Origin: Candidatus Electrothrix gigas
Lineage (GTDB): Bacteria; Desulfobacterota; Desulfobulbia; Desulfobulbales; Desulfobulbaceae
Direction: 5' to 3'
DNA: 64,000 bases
Assembly: GCA_022766165.1 (NCBI GenBank)
Contig: QYLO01000004.1
Location: 1 to 64,000, forward strand
Positions 1-7,731 of this stretch are shown here, piece after piece. The translations under genes were made by a program, and so were the position numbers. Numbering within the stretch: the first letter of the stretch is position 1; every line of letters starts with the position of its first letter. The notes under the pieces were generated by a model, which saw only the letters and a program-made list of their open reading frames with translations, had not been told where the DNA came from and did no database searches.

Positions 1-1105
1 ACTCAATATATGCTTGACTTAATATATTTTGTGCAGCATGAATATCTCTATCTTCCTCCACACCGCACTCGCATTTAAAGACACGCTTGTTTAATGGCAT
101 ATCATGCGTAGTTCCGCAATTCATGCAAAGCTTTGTACTCGGGAAAAATCGGTCTATCTTGTGGACATGACCGAAGTACATTGCTGATTTATACTCAAGT
201 TGCCGGTGAAATTCCGACATACTCGCATCATGTACAGCTTGTGCTAGCTTACGGTTTTTAACCATGCCTTTCACATTCAGGTCTTCAATCGCTATGAAAT
301 CATTATTCAGGACAATGTCAGTGGTCGCTTTATGAATCACATCTTGACGCAAGCATCTGATTTTATAATGCAACTTAGCCACTTTCTGAACTGACTTCTT
401 TCTGTTGGCAGAACCTTTTTTTCTCCTGCTCAGTATTCGTTGTTGTCTCTTCAGTCTATCTTCAAAAGTTTTTAGTGCCTTAGCCGGTTGATACTTGGTA
501 CCGTCATGAAGAGCAGCCAGGCAGTTTATTCCAACATCAACACCGCATGAGCCGTGGTTTTTGCGAACATGCGGTAATGTATCAGAATCAACTGTGATGG
601 AAATAAACCATCGATCAGCAGTCCTTGAAATGATAGAACCTATTATCTTGCCGTTAAATCGTAACTTTTCTGCAAGTTTTACAAATCCAATCTTTGGGAT
701 TCGTACTTTTTTATTAGAGATAACAAGAGCATCTTTGTCCTTTGAGCTTCCATTATCAGGTCGGAAAGAATCTTTTGATATTCCACGCTTTTTAAACCTC
801 GGAAAGCCTAGTTTCTCACCGGCCTTCACTCGCCTAAAGAAATTCTTATAAGCAATTCCAACATTTTTAATAGCTTGCTGTGGAACTGTCTTTGAGACTT
901 CCAGCATCCACGGAAATTCAACTGCCTTGATGCTGTTCAGTTGTTTACGTAGCTTCGCCTCGTTTGGCTTTTCACCGGCTTCATATTGCTTCTGCCATTC
1001 AGCTAAACTCCAGTTGAAAGCAAACCGTGCTACGCCGGCAGACTTCAGAAAGAATTCTTCCTGCTTTTTATTCGGCTTGAGTTGTATTTTGTGAACGAGC
1101 AGCAT
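1..1105 (-). CDS. tnpB: TnpB, RNA-guided nuclease of an IS200/IS605-type element (3' end beyond window)
   Basis: On the minus strand an open frame runs from ATG at 1105 to the window edge, giving 368 residues, so only the last few codons are missing. The RuvC triad is intact: Asp190 in GVDVGINCLA, Glu274 in IAIEDLNVKGM, and Asp352/354 in EEDRDIHAAQNIL. A four-cysteine zinc ribbon (C327xxC330, C345xC347) lies between the last two motifs. TnpB proteins are RNA-guided DNA endonucleases whose guide RNA is encoded at the transposon right end, which here would lie just outside the window. No TnpA (Y1 transposase) is present on the left-end side. With all key residues kept and no frameshift, the protein is probably functional. 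This makes a stand-alone IS1341-like element the best reading. Confidence 0.95.
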   Translation of the reverse strand, partial: MLLVHKIQLKPNKKQEEFFLKSAGVARFAFNWSLAEWQKQYEAGEKPNEAKLRKQLNSIKAVEFPWMLEVSKTVPQQAIKNVGIAYKNFFRRVKAGEKLGFPRFKKRGISKDSFRPDNGSSKDKDALVISNKKVRIPKIGFVKLAEKLRFNGKIIGSIISRTADRWFISITVDSDTLPHVRKNHGSCGVDVGINCLAALHDGTKYQPAKALKTFEDRLKRQQRILSRRKKGSANRKKSVQKVAKLHYKIRCLRQDVIHKATTDIVLNNDFIAIEDLNVKGMVKNRKLAQAVHDASMSEFHRQLEYKSAMYFGHVHKIDRFFPSTKLCMNCGTTHDMPLNKRVFKCECGVEEDRDIHAAQNILSQAYIE

Positions 1106-1138
1106 TTTCAAGATCCTTGATGAGCTTTTTATTTTTAT

Positions 1139-1200
1139 GGCTACGGCTTCCGTAGAGCCTGGCTGAAATAAGATTAGATTAGCATATATTATAATAGATT
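1139..1200 (-). mobile_element. Left end of the TnpB element with subterminal hairpin
   Basis: Between the TnpB start and the disrupted host gene lies a short non-coding segment. It holds a hairpin, CTACGG-ctt-CCGTAG at 1141-1155, followed outwards by an AT-rich tail. IS200/IS605 elements carry imperfect hairpins at both ends instead of terminal inverted repeats. On the minus strand the element begins right after TTGAC (1205-1201), which is a known target type for this family. The exact boundary at 1200 is inferred. Confidence 0.6.
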
Positions 1201-1355
1201 GTCAAGCACTGATTCCCTCCCACCATCTTGATGAGTTCGGGGATATGCTCTTTGGTCAGGCCAAGTTCAAGGTAAACAGACCAGTCTTTGATGTTACGTG
1301 CGCTGCCATAGGTCAGGAGTGCGCTGACAGGCTCGGTGTAGGTAGTGACGTCCAT
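1179..1355 (-). pseudogene. 5' fragment of a small host gene interrupted by the TnpB element
   Basis: An ATG at 1355 opens 58 codons on the minus strand. The first ~49 residues (starting MDVTTYTEPV and including LGLTKEHIPELIKM) have normal protein composition. After GGNQ the frame enters the AT-rich left end of the IS and stops at 1179. The composition change coincides with the TTGAC at 1201-1205. I read this as the N-terminus of a gene, possibly a HEAT-like helical protein, cut by insertion. The rest of the gene would lie beyond the element, outside the window. I do not recognise the family with certainty. Confidence 0.6.
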
Positions 1356-1585
1356 AATATATTTGTATGATTATGAAATAGAGAATGATTTTTGACCAGC
1401 ATATTGTACAACAGGGTACCGAAAGAGGCAATTTGTTTCTGGGACAAGAAAAAAATAGCTGTTGACGAAAGGAGAAAAGCAAGTTAAAGCGAAGAGAAAG
1501 CGTTCTTGCTTTATGGGGCTAGGCGAGCAGGAACGGAGAGTCTGAAGGGGTAGTCTGTTCCATAAACCAAGAAAAGAAGGCATCC
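1356..1585. other. Gene-free stretch before the 21-bp array
   Basis: No convincing gene is visible here. Open frames on the minus strand have unbiased composition and no ribosome binding site. The last ~20 bases (about 1565-1585) loosely resemble the 21-bp units that follow, so the array may have a decayed left edge. Confidence 0.4.
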
Positions 1586-1858
1586 TTTTTAACAAAGGAG
1601 AGGCACTTGCTTTTCGAGAAGTCTTTCTCTTGTCCAGAGAGGCTGTCCATTTGTCAAAAGAAGGCGTTCTTGTTTGCCGAGCAGCCCTTCATTCGTTGAG
1701 AAAGTCTGGTCATTTCTTGCCAGAGGGCTCTCTTTCGTTAAGAGGGGCACCTCTTTTGTTGCGAGAAGCTGTTCATTTGTACAAAGTAGTTCTTCTTTTT
1801 TAGAAAGAAAAGGCTCCTGCGTCACGAGGCATGGGCCTTTTGATACGAGGAAGCGTTT
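1586..1858. repeat. Degenerate tandem array, 13 units of exactly 21 bp
   Basis: Cutting the sequence every 21 bases from 1586 gives 13 units sharing the pattern (A/T)TTTGTT...AGA(A/G)GGC...TTC, for example 1649-1669, 1691-1711, 1754-1774 and 1775-1795. Units differ at many positions, yet none shows a length change across 273 bp. Because 21 is a multiple of three, translations on both strands show a heptapeptide period (SFV.K.. on plus, LLTKE.. on minus). On the plus strand the heptad frame closes upstream at a TAA at 1590-1592 and has no credible start, and the gene downstream has its own ribosome binding site, so I regard the array as non-coding. Two helical turns per unit is a notable spacing. 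Confidence 0.75.
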
Positions 1859-1922
1859 CAGCAGAGCGAGCTGTCTTGCCTGCTGGCGCAAGAAATTGAA
1901 CACGAAACACAAGGAGGCTGCA

Positions 1923-2270
1923 ATGATCGGAGGAAGCATACCCAAGCTGCTACAGATAGCAGGAGAAACCAAACAGGCCCTGGAAAAGATCAGTGCGGAC
2001 CTGCCTGCTGATGTTACGCCAGCAGAGACGGCTGCAAAGATTGTTGAGCTGGAGACTGCGATTGAGGAGTTGGATGCAATCAATGCGGAGCGGACACGAT
2101 TGGTCAATGTTAAAGGAGACAAGGCCAAGATGTTGAGCGATTACCTCGTCCATGTTCGCCTGTCGGTTAAGGCCGTCTGCGGGCCGGATTCGTCGGAGTA
2201 TGATATGATCGGCGGAACCCGGTCCAGTGAGCGGAAGAAGCCGAAGAAGAAGCAGGAAGGAGAGGAGTGA
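1923..2270 (+). CDS. Small conserved protein with basic GGTR-SERKKP tail
   Basis: This encodes 115 residues from ATG 1923. An AAGGAGG at 1911-1917 fixes this start and excludes earlier starts inside the 21-bp array. The protein has a helical, charged middle rich in Glu, Ala and Leu, probably a helical bundle or coiled coil. It ends with CGPDSSEYDMIGGTRSSERK followed by a lysine-rich tail. From memory, a tail of the form GPDS.EY...GGTR.SERK recurs in a family of uncharacterised bacterial proteins. There is no signal peptide or membrane segment. The function is unknown. It sits between the 21-bp array and the first REP-like element. Confidence 0.8.
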   Translation: MIGGSIPKLLQIAGETKQALEKISADLPADVTPAETAAKIVELETAIEELDAINAERTRLVNVKGDKAKMLSDYLVHVRLSVKAVCGPDSSEYDMIGGTRSSERKKPKKKQEGEE

Positions 2271-2278
2271 AGCTGTCG

Positions 2279-2326
2279 GCCCGGAGATAAATCTCCGGGC
2301 TATTATCGGGTGTCCCTGTCGGGACA
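2279..2326. repeat. REP-like double hairpin, copy 1
   Basis: Two adjacent palindromes start nine bases after the stop codon at 2270. The first is a perfect 10-bp stem, GCCCGGAGAT-AA-ATCTCCGGGC (2279-2300). The second is TGTCCC-TGTC-GGGACA (2311-2326). A diverged copy with the same two-stem layout and the same linker motif (TATT-TCGG/TTGG) occurs at 2845-2895. The layout recalls REP/BIME elements mobilised by RAYT transposases. A terminator role for the preceding gene is also possible. Confidence 0.75.
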
Positions 2327-2350
2327 AAATATTTCAATAATCAATGATAG

Positions 2351-2593
2351 ATGAAAACAACGCTCTACTTCAACCATACAAGACAACGTCCTGATCGTGC
2401 CAAAATACGTATGGAGTGGATACAACAGGTGATTGATCATCCAGAAAAGATAGTAATTCAGTCTGACGGCAGAGTCAGGAAATGGGCGAAGATTGCTGAA
2501 GAGAACAAATATCTGCGGGTCATTCTGCTTGAGGATGGAGAGACGGTTCATAACGCCTTTTTCGATAGGTCATTCAGGGAGGAAAAAGCATGA
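2351..2593 (+). CDS. DUF4258-like small protein, probable toxin partner
   Basis: This is 80 residues, beginning MKTTLYFNHT and containing VIDHPEKIVIQSDGRVRKWA and LRVILLEDG. The order is a strand, a helix (RMEWIQQVIDHPE) and then strands (RKWAKI..KYLRVILLEDGETVHNAFFD). This matches the small BrnT/RelE-like DUF4258 fold as I know it. It overlaps the next gene by four bases (ATGA at 2590-2593), so the two are translationally coupled. DUF4258-DUF2283 pairs are common and are often suspected to be toxin-antitoxin modules, but no activity is shown here. No good ribosome binding site precedes the ATG. Confidence 0.7.
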   Translation: MKTTLYFNHTRQRPDRAKIRMEWIQQVIDHPEKIVIQSDGRVRKWAKIAEENKYLRVILLEDGETVHNAFFDRSFREEKA

Positions 2594-2811
2594 AAGTGAA
2601 ATATTTTGCTGATACTGATACCGCATTGATTGAATTTTCAAATCAAGAAATAATTGAAACGCGGGAGATCAGCGAGAATGTTTATGCTGATTTTGATGAG
2701 AACGGGAACATCGTCAGCATGACTGTTGAACACGCTAAAGCCAATGCGGGATTGCAGGAGTTTTCGTATCAGGAAATGCCGCTTGGTGAGGCGGCACAGG
2801 CGGCAGGATAG
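2590..2811 (+). CDS. DUF2283 domain protein
   Basis: This is 73 residues with the DUF2283 signature: MKVKYFADTDTALIEFSN near the N-terminus, then a NVYADFDENGNIVSMTVEHA segment. The family is a small beta-rich domain of unknown function. The start overlaps the stop of the DUF4258 gene. The pair is bracketed by the two REP-like elements (2279-2326 and 2845-2895), so the block has the look of a small movable unit. It could be the antitoxin half of a module, which is inference from context only. Confidence 0.85.
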   Translation: MKVKYFADTDTALIEFSNQEIIETREISENVYADFDENGNIVSMTVEHAKANAGLQEFSYQEMPLGEAAQAAG

Positions 2812-2844
2812 CTGCCCGGGTATTGGGAGTGACACGGAAGTTCT

Positions 2845-2895
2845 GCCCGGAGATGAGTCTCTCGGGCTGTTATTGGATGTCCCTTGCGGGGCAAT
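2845..2895. repeat. REP-like double hairpin, copy 2 (diverged)
   Basis: GCCCGGAGAT (2845-2854) is followed by a partly mismatched right arm ending CTCGGGC (2867). A second stem then follows, built from ATGTCCC and GGGGCA around 2878-2892. Spacing and linker match copy 1 at 2279-2326. It ends about a dozen bases before the ribosome binding site of the next gene. Confidence 0.7.
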
Positions 2896-2918
2896 AATTT
2901 TTAGAATGGAGGTATAGA

Positions 2919-5900
2919 ATGTATGCGTTAAGGATGTGTTGCGTTGTCCTGCTGGCTTTGTTGGTCAGTAGTGGTAATGCGTTGGCGAAAAGGTCGAAGT
3001 TTGATGAAAGTTCGGTGTCTGCGATTAACCTTGATGTGGTCAGGGTGGAAGCCTGCGCCAGAGGAAAAGGCTGTGTTGTTGCTGGCGGGCCGATGCAGGT
3101 GGATTTGCTTGATATGGCAAAGGATAACATTGATTATGTCAATCAGGTATTGCTGCCTGAAAAAACCAAAAGGTTGCGGCTTATTCTGGGGGATAACAGC
3201 ACGATTACGGTTGATGGTGAAGTGTTTCCTTTGACTGTGCCGAGCGGAAAACGTTCCGGGTTGAAGCTGTGGGGAAGGAGAGCCTTTCCGAAAGAAGGAG
3301 GATTTCTTTCAAACCTAGAGCTGAATTTTAATCTGAAGAGGCAGCTTGTTGTTAAGCGGGAGAGAAACTGGCCCAGAGGATCAAAGGGGTCAAAGGGCAG
3401 TGGAAAAGGAAGCGGGAAGGAGCGTTGGAAAGGAAAAGATTCTGTTGCTTATTCGTATAAGCTGAAGCCGGTTATCAAGGTGGCGACAGCTGAGGTTGAG
3501 CAGTTGCCGGAGAATATGGAGGCTGTTGTAGCGATGCCAGATGAGGAAACAGTTCTCAGAGAAGGAGATGATGATTTAGTTGTCACCATTCCCGCAGGAG
3601 CTGTTTCTGAATCCACAGTGATTACGGCGAGAAAAATAGAAAATGCATTCTATGAGCTAAATCCTGATGGTCAGAAATTTAGTGAACCTGTTACCATTGC
3701 TATGAGCTATCGTGCTTTATTTTATAAAGAAGCAGGATACACAGATGAAGATTTGGTGATGTTGAGAAATGGAGTTGAATTTCCAAGTTCAACGGATATT
3801 GATTCGCAGACTATAACAGCGTCTACAAAGAAATTTTCCTACTATGGAATTGCTATAGACGTAGCAGACGCTGTGTTAAGCGAATCTTGTGAGAGAACTC
3901 CGAGTGATGAAGATTTGAAAAGTATAATTTCTATTATGCAAGATAAACTTCAATGGCCTCTTGCAGCAGCGTTAATGAAGCATTGGTTTGATAACGATGG
4001 GGGTAAGGTAATATATAAACCATCTTTGAACCCTGCAAAAGACAAATTACCTGATGAACTTGAACAGTTCCCTTTGATATCAGGTAGATTTGCAGACTAT
4101 AAAACAAAAGCAGAGAAAAATGAACTTTTTAATGGAGTATTGGAGCCTATAGTTAAGGGGCTAAGGAAGACAGCCAACAAAGACGGTAAACCTGTGATAC
4201 CTTATGGCGGAACATTTAACCATATTACTGGTGAATTAAACTCAGCGGGAAATAGTTGGCATACTGGAGGCTGGGAAGAAGATAATATGTTCTATGTGGT
4301 CAACAAACCTATAAAGCCAGACACGATTAAAGATCAGTATACCGCAGCTTTTGGAAATGGTTCATCGCGTGTGGTCGAGAGTGGAAACGTGACTGTCGAA
4401 AACGGCATTGCTAAAATAACAATTACGCAAGCCGGTATATATTTTAAAGACAGTTATGACTTTTTTACCGATGAACAATTCCTTGGCTGCTGGAGCGAGA
4501 ACTACCCCTATTTTTCTTTGGTTCCTCAAAGCTTCAATCTTCGTAAGCCATTGAATTCAGATTATATATGCGTTTGTAACGAGTCGTTTAGAAATTACAA
4601 TATACGTCACGGGGAAGATGAAAACCGTGGGAACTTCAGAATTTTTAGTGATCCTAAAGAATATATTGTCAATACAAACCAGACTCTTGATGACTATAAA
4701 ATCCCTGATTCGCTTGTTCCGCCTGATCCTGTCGTAGAAAAGGTATTCCCGAAAAATGCAAAGCAGCACAGCAGAACTACCTTTACAATCAAAGGGCATG
4801 ATTTTCCTGATCAGATAGCATTTAGTCTCGAAGACTGCTTTAATTTCAAGATGGAATCCTTTGATTCTACAGAAATAAAGATCAGTTGCGAACCATTAAA
4901 ACTTGGTGAAAAAAAAGGTGAGGTTAGATATGGTTATAATAATGGACTGTTACTATCTGCCTTTACGGTTCTTGTAGAAGAGAGAGACCCAACATGTATA
5001 ACCGGCGGATTGTATTGCGGCGATGCTATTACTGATTCATCGTTGATTCTTGCTGATTCGTTGATCAGTAAGAGTAAGACGTTGTATAAATGTATGAATG
5101 GTTTTTTTGTGGAAAAGGAGGTCTGCGCTGGTGGTTGCGTAATAAGCCATCAGGGTAAGAACGATATTTGTGATTGTCCAAATGGAGATCTGAATAAATT
5201 TTATTGTGGTGGAACTGTTCCATCGTTAGGACTAGACAGTGATACGCTATATCGATGTGTAGATGGTGAGTTTTCCGAGGAGAAAAAATGCGTTAATGGT
5301 TGTAAAGATAACTTTCCAGATGATGACAAGTGTAATGGTGTTGATCTTCCTGATAAATGTATAAATGGCGGCTTGTATTGCGGCAGCACTGATCCAACAA
5401 CGTTGGACAGTAATACGCTATATAAATGTATAGATGGGGAACTGAAGGAACATGAGGTATGCGCCAATGGCTGCAAAGAAAATGATCCGGGGTATGATGA
5501 CGAGTGTAATGGTATTGATCTTCCTGATACGTGTATAAATGGAGGCTTGTATTGCGGTAACACTGATTCAACATTGAACAGTGATGTGCTGTACAAATGT
5601 ATAGATGGCGAACTTAAGGAATATGAGATATGCGTCAATGGCTGTGATATAATGCCTGCGGGAACGAATGACAGGTGTAGCTCAGGGACACCTCCTCAAT
5701 CTGACGGCGATTTTATTTTTCCGTTTGCCGAGAGAGAGAGCCTTTGGCAAATTTGTCAGGGATATAATACGCCAACTATTTCACACACAGGTAACCTGAT
5801 CCATTCTTTTGATATTGCATATGGTTCAGGTAACCTTGGGAGTACAGGCTGTTGGGGCAATCCCGGAGGCTCAGAAGATAAAACAGTAGTAGCACCGGCA

Positions 5901-7004
5901 GCAGGTACCATTGTCTGGAACGGTGCTAATGACACTGACATCACCTGTTTCCGTTTAGAAAATTCTGTATCGAACGGACATGGGGTACAGATCGCTTCTG
6001 TCAAACTCGGACATATGAAAAGCAATAGTGCCAGGGCGAGTGCTGGTCAATATCTTGCACAGGGGGATATTGTTGGTAAACTGTGCGGCCCAACAGGTTG
6101 TCCCAGTGCTGGTGGGTATGCTCATACCCACATAGCTGCTTATACCAATCCTGACTGTACTGGAGTAAGTGTTCCGTTTGGTTCAGTTTTCGGTTCAGGA
6201 TATAATTTCAGTAGTAACGGGAGCCTGTATCAATGGCATGGTACAGAAATTCCACCATATTATGTAGAACCTGAACTTCCTGTTGTTAATTCTGTCTCGC
6301 CAAACAATGTGACATTGAATGAACTAACAACCTTTACTGTAACTGGAAGCAACTTGCCTTCGGGTTTAGCATTCTTTATAGAAGAGTGCGAAGATCTCCT
6401 CCCATTAGGAGGAAGCTCAACCTCAATGCAGTTCCGCTGCACGCCGAGCTGGACAATAGGAGTGAAAAACGGAGTGGTTAAAGATAAAACAGGTGGAAAT
6501 ATCCTGTATGATTTTACAGTTGATGTTTCTGACGATGCACCCGAAGAATCTCGCACTTGCACCAGCGGTGACCAAACCACAATGTGGAAAGGTCGTGAAT
6601 GGCAGCGCTGCGATGACGGCACTGAGTATACTTGGGAAGAAGCTAAAGACTATTGTGAGAACTTAGTGCTGGGCGGACATTCTGATTGGCGGCTGCCTAC
6701 TAAAGACGAGCTAAAGAGTTTGGTTGTATGCACTAATGGTACGCCGACTCCATTATCTGATTCTGCGGATGAAGCTTATGGTTGTGGCAGTGGTAACGGA
6801 GGTAATGATGGAGCGTATGATATCCCAACCATTGATCCTGCATTTGAATGCCATCCTGAACTGTACTGGTCGTCCACTCCAAAAGAAGTCACGGATACCA
6901 GCCCGCTGGCGAGTAAGGAACTTGCATGGGATGTTTTCTTTTACTATGGGTATGCCACTTGGGATCCCACTGATCTTCACATCTATGTGCGGTGTATTCG
7001 GTAG
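2919..7004 (+). CDS. Large secreted mosaic protein: Cys-rich repeats, M23-like domain, DUF1566 C-terminus
   Basis: This encodes 1361 residues, with GGAGG at 2908-2912 ahead of ATG 2919. Residues 1-23 form a signal peptide ending NALA. About 205-310 is a ZU5-like beta domain (TIPAGAVSESTVITA). Residues 604-690 and 1120-1205 are similar IPT/TIG-like beta domains (VFPKNAKQHSRTTFTIKG, VSPNNVTLNELTTFTVTG). About 690-925 carries Cys-rich repeats of the form C.NGGLYCG...LYKCIDGELKE.E.C.NGC. About 934-1090 is an M23/LytM-like domain with SHTG...HSFDIAYG and a GYAHTHIAAY HxH motif, so it could bind zinc. The last ~138 residues are a DUF1566 (Lcl C-terminal-like) domain with HSDWRLPTKDELKSL and YWSSTP. 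It is probably surface-located or exported. Whether the M23-like part is an active endopeptidase cannot be told. Confidence 0.88.
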   Translation: MYALRMCCVVLLALLVSSGNALAKRSKFDESSVSAINLDVVRVEACARGKGCVVAGGPMQVDLLDMAKDNIDYVNQVLLPEKTKRLRLILGDNSTITVDGEVFPLTVPSGKRSGLKLWGRRAFPKEGGFLSNLELNFNLKRQLVVKRERNWPRGSKGSKGSGKGSGKERWKGKDSVAYSYKLKPVIKVATAEVEQLPENMEAVVAMPDEETVLREGDDDLVVTIPAGAVSESTVITARKIENAFYELNPDGQKFSEPVTIAMSYRALFYKEAGYTDEDLVMLRNGVEFPSSTDIDSQTITASTKKFSYYGIAIDVADAVLSESCERTPSDEDLKSIISIMQDKLQWPLAAALMKHWFDNDGGKVIYKPSLNPAKDKLPDELEQFPLISGRFADYKTKAEKNELFNGVLEPIVKGLRKTANKDGKPVIPYGGTFNHITGELNSAGNSWHTGGWEEDNMFYVVNKPIKPDTIKDQYTAAFGNGSSRVVESGNVTVENGIAKITITQAGIYFKDSYDFFTDEQFLGCWSENYPYFSLVPQSFNLRKPLNSDYICVCNESFRNYNIRHGEDENRGNFRIFSDPKEYIVNTNQTLDDYKIPDSLVPPDPVVEKVFPKNAKQHSRTTFTIKGHDFPDQIAFSLEDCFNFKMESFDSTEIKISCEPLKLGEKKGEVRYGYNNGLLLSAFTVLVEERDPTCITGGLYCGDAITDSSLILADSLISKSKTLYKCMNGFFVEKEVCAGGCVISHQGKNDICDCPNGDLNKFYCGGTVPSLGLDSDTLYRCVDGEFSEEKKCVNGCKDNFPDDDKCNGVDLPDKCINGGLYCGSTDPTTLDSNTLYKCIDGELKEHEVCANGCKENDPGYDDECNGIDLPDTCINGGLYCGNTDSTLNSDVLYKCIDGELKEYEICVNGCDIMPAGTNDRCSSGTPPQSDGDFIFPFAERESLWQICQGYNTPTISHTGNLIHSFDIAYGSGNLGSTGCWGNPGGSEDKTVVAPAAGTIVWNGANDTDITCFRLENSVSNGHGVQIASVKLGHMKSNSARASAGQYLAQGDIVGKLCGPTGCPSAGGYAHTHIAAYTNPDCTGVSVPFGSVFGSGYNFSSNGSLYQWHGTEIPPYYVEPELPVVNSVSPNNVTLNELTTFTVTGSNLPSGLAFFIEECEDLLPLGGSSTSMQFRCTPSWTIGVKNGVVKDKTGGNILYDFTVDVSDDAPEESRTCTSGDQTTMWKGREWQRCDDGTEYTWEEAKDYCENLVLGGHSDWRLPTKDELKSLVVCTNGTPTPLSDSADEAYGCGSGNGGNDGAYDIPTIDPAFECHPELYWSSTPKEVTDTSPLASKELAWDVFFYYGYATWDPTDLHIYVRCIR

Positions 7005-7056
7005 TTTGGGTGAACCTTTAAACCCTAAGCAGACTATCAGTCAGTAGCAAAGCCAT

Positions 7057-7095
7057 AAGCCCTGAGTCCCCCCGGATTCAGGGCTTTTCTTTTTC
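7057..7095 (+). terminator. Rho-independent terminator after the mosaic gene
   Basis: AAGCCCTGA (7057-7065) pairs with TTCAGGGCTT (7077-7086), followed by a T-rich run (TTTTCTTTTTC). It lies about 50 bases after the stop at 7004. Confidence 0.85.
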
Positions 7096-7176
7096 TCTGT
7101 TTCCCGTCACGGTTGACAACACATACCCCGATTTTTTTTATTGGCGATTCGTATCCGATCAGATACTATGAGACAC

Positions 7177-7488
7177 ATGAATAGTATATTGCGAAAAACG
7201 AAGAACCTGGAACTGGCACCCTTTGATGCAAGCGATTATCTGGATAATGAGGAAACCATAGCTGAGTACTTGGCTGCGGCACTGGAAAATTCTGATCCAG
7301 ACGCTTTTCTGGCAGCTGTCCGTGATGTCGCAAAGGCCAGAGGAATTACACAGATCGCCGAACAGGCCGGGCTTGGCCGGGAAAGCCTCTACAAAACCCT
7401 CAGACCGGGTGCGCAACCGAGGTTCGACACCGTGCGTCGCTTGGTCGCCGCACTGGGGGTTCGTCTTGATGTGGTTGCGGTACCGTAA
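7177..7488 (+). CDS. Addiction-module antidote protein (HigA-like HTH), orphan
   Basis: About 103 residues from the ATG at 7177 (an ATG at 7168 is also possible). FDASDYLDNEETIAEYLAAA followed by GITQIAEQAGLGRESLYKTL (an HTH) and RFDTVRRLVAALGVRLDV is the typical layout of the TIGR02684-type antidote family. The usual partner, a small HigB/RelE-like toxin, is normally encoded immediately upstream. Here only about 80 bp separate it from the terminator at 7057-7095, so the gene is an orphan. The opposite-strand locus that converges on it is a decayed toxin of another module. A TTGACA at ~7113 could be its -35 element. Confidence 0.85.
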   Translation: MNSILRKTKNLELAPFDASDYLDNEETIAEYLAAALENSDPDAFLAAVRDVAKARGITQIAEQAGLGRESLYKTLRPGAQPRFDTVRRLVAALGVRLDVVAVP

Positions 7489-7499
7489 CCGGAACAGCG

Positions 7500-7731
7500 G
7501 TAAAGAAGTATTTATCACCTCTCCGACTGTCATTCCGAAAGTTCCGGTCTATTCGGCTACTCCGGCAGCCCTTCAGGTTAAGTCGTCCGGCAGCATCCAC
7601 CAAAGATTCCGTATGCGGTACGGATCATCCAGTATTCTTTCCGCTTTTTTCCTGATCCGTGACTTCAGGGAGGAGTACCGTTTCAGGTTGCGGACAAACT
7701 GTTTCTCGTAAACCGCTCCGTAACTGCTCAC
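7500..7731 (-). pseudogene. Frameshifted RelE-family toxin remnant
   Basis: From GTG 7731, whose first bases overlap the antitoxin stop (GTGA), the frame reads YEKQFVRNLKRYSSLKSRIR and then ILDDPYR, typical of RelE/YafQ-like toxins, before stopping early. The neighbouring frame continues the same family with TESLVDAAGRLNLKGCRSSR and IDRNFR. A shift near the CGCATACGG stretch would restore one protein. After IDRNFR the expected C-terminal segment is absent, so the 3' end also looks lost. The gene is therefore probably inactive, unless the shift is a sequencing error. Confidence 0.75.

Noticed and set aside
1586..1858. CRISPR array or diversity-generating template repeat
   Set aside because: There is no repeat-spacer alternation, reverse transcriptase or Avd gene, and the DUF1566 protein nearby shows no variable repeat partner in the window.
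1674..1922. N-terminal extension of the 1923-2270 gene through the array (TTG start)
   Set aside because: AAGGAGG at 1911-1917 places the start at 1923. The extension is only the array in translation, and an in-frame stop lies at 1590.
1589..2128. 179-codon minus-strand frame with a clear heptapeptide period over the 21-bp array
   Set aside because: It starts antisense to the 1923-2270 gene. Its periodicity follows automatically from a 21-bp DNA repeat, and no binding site or homologous motif supports it.
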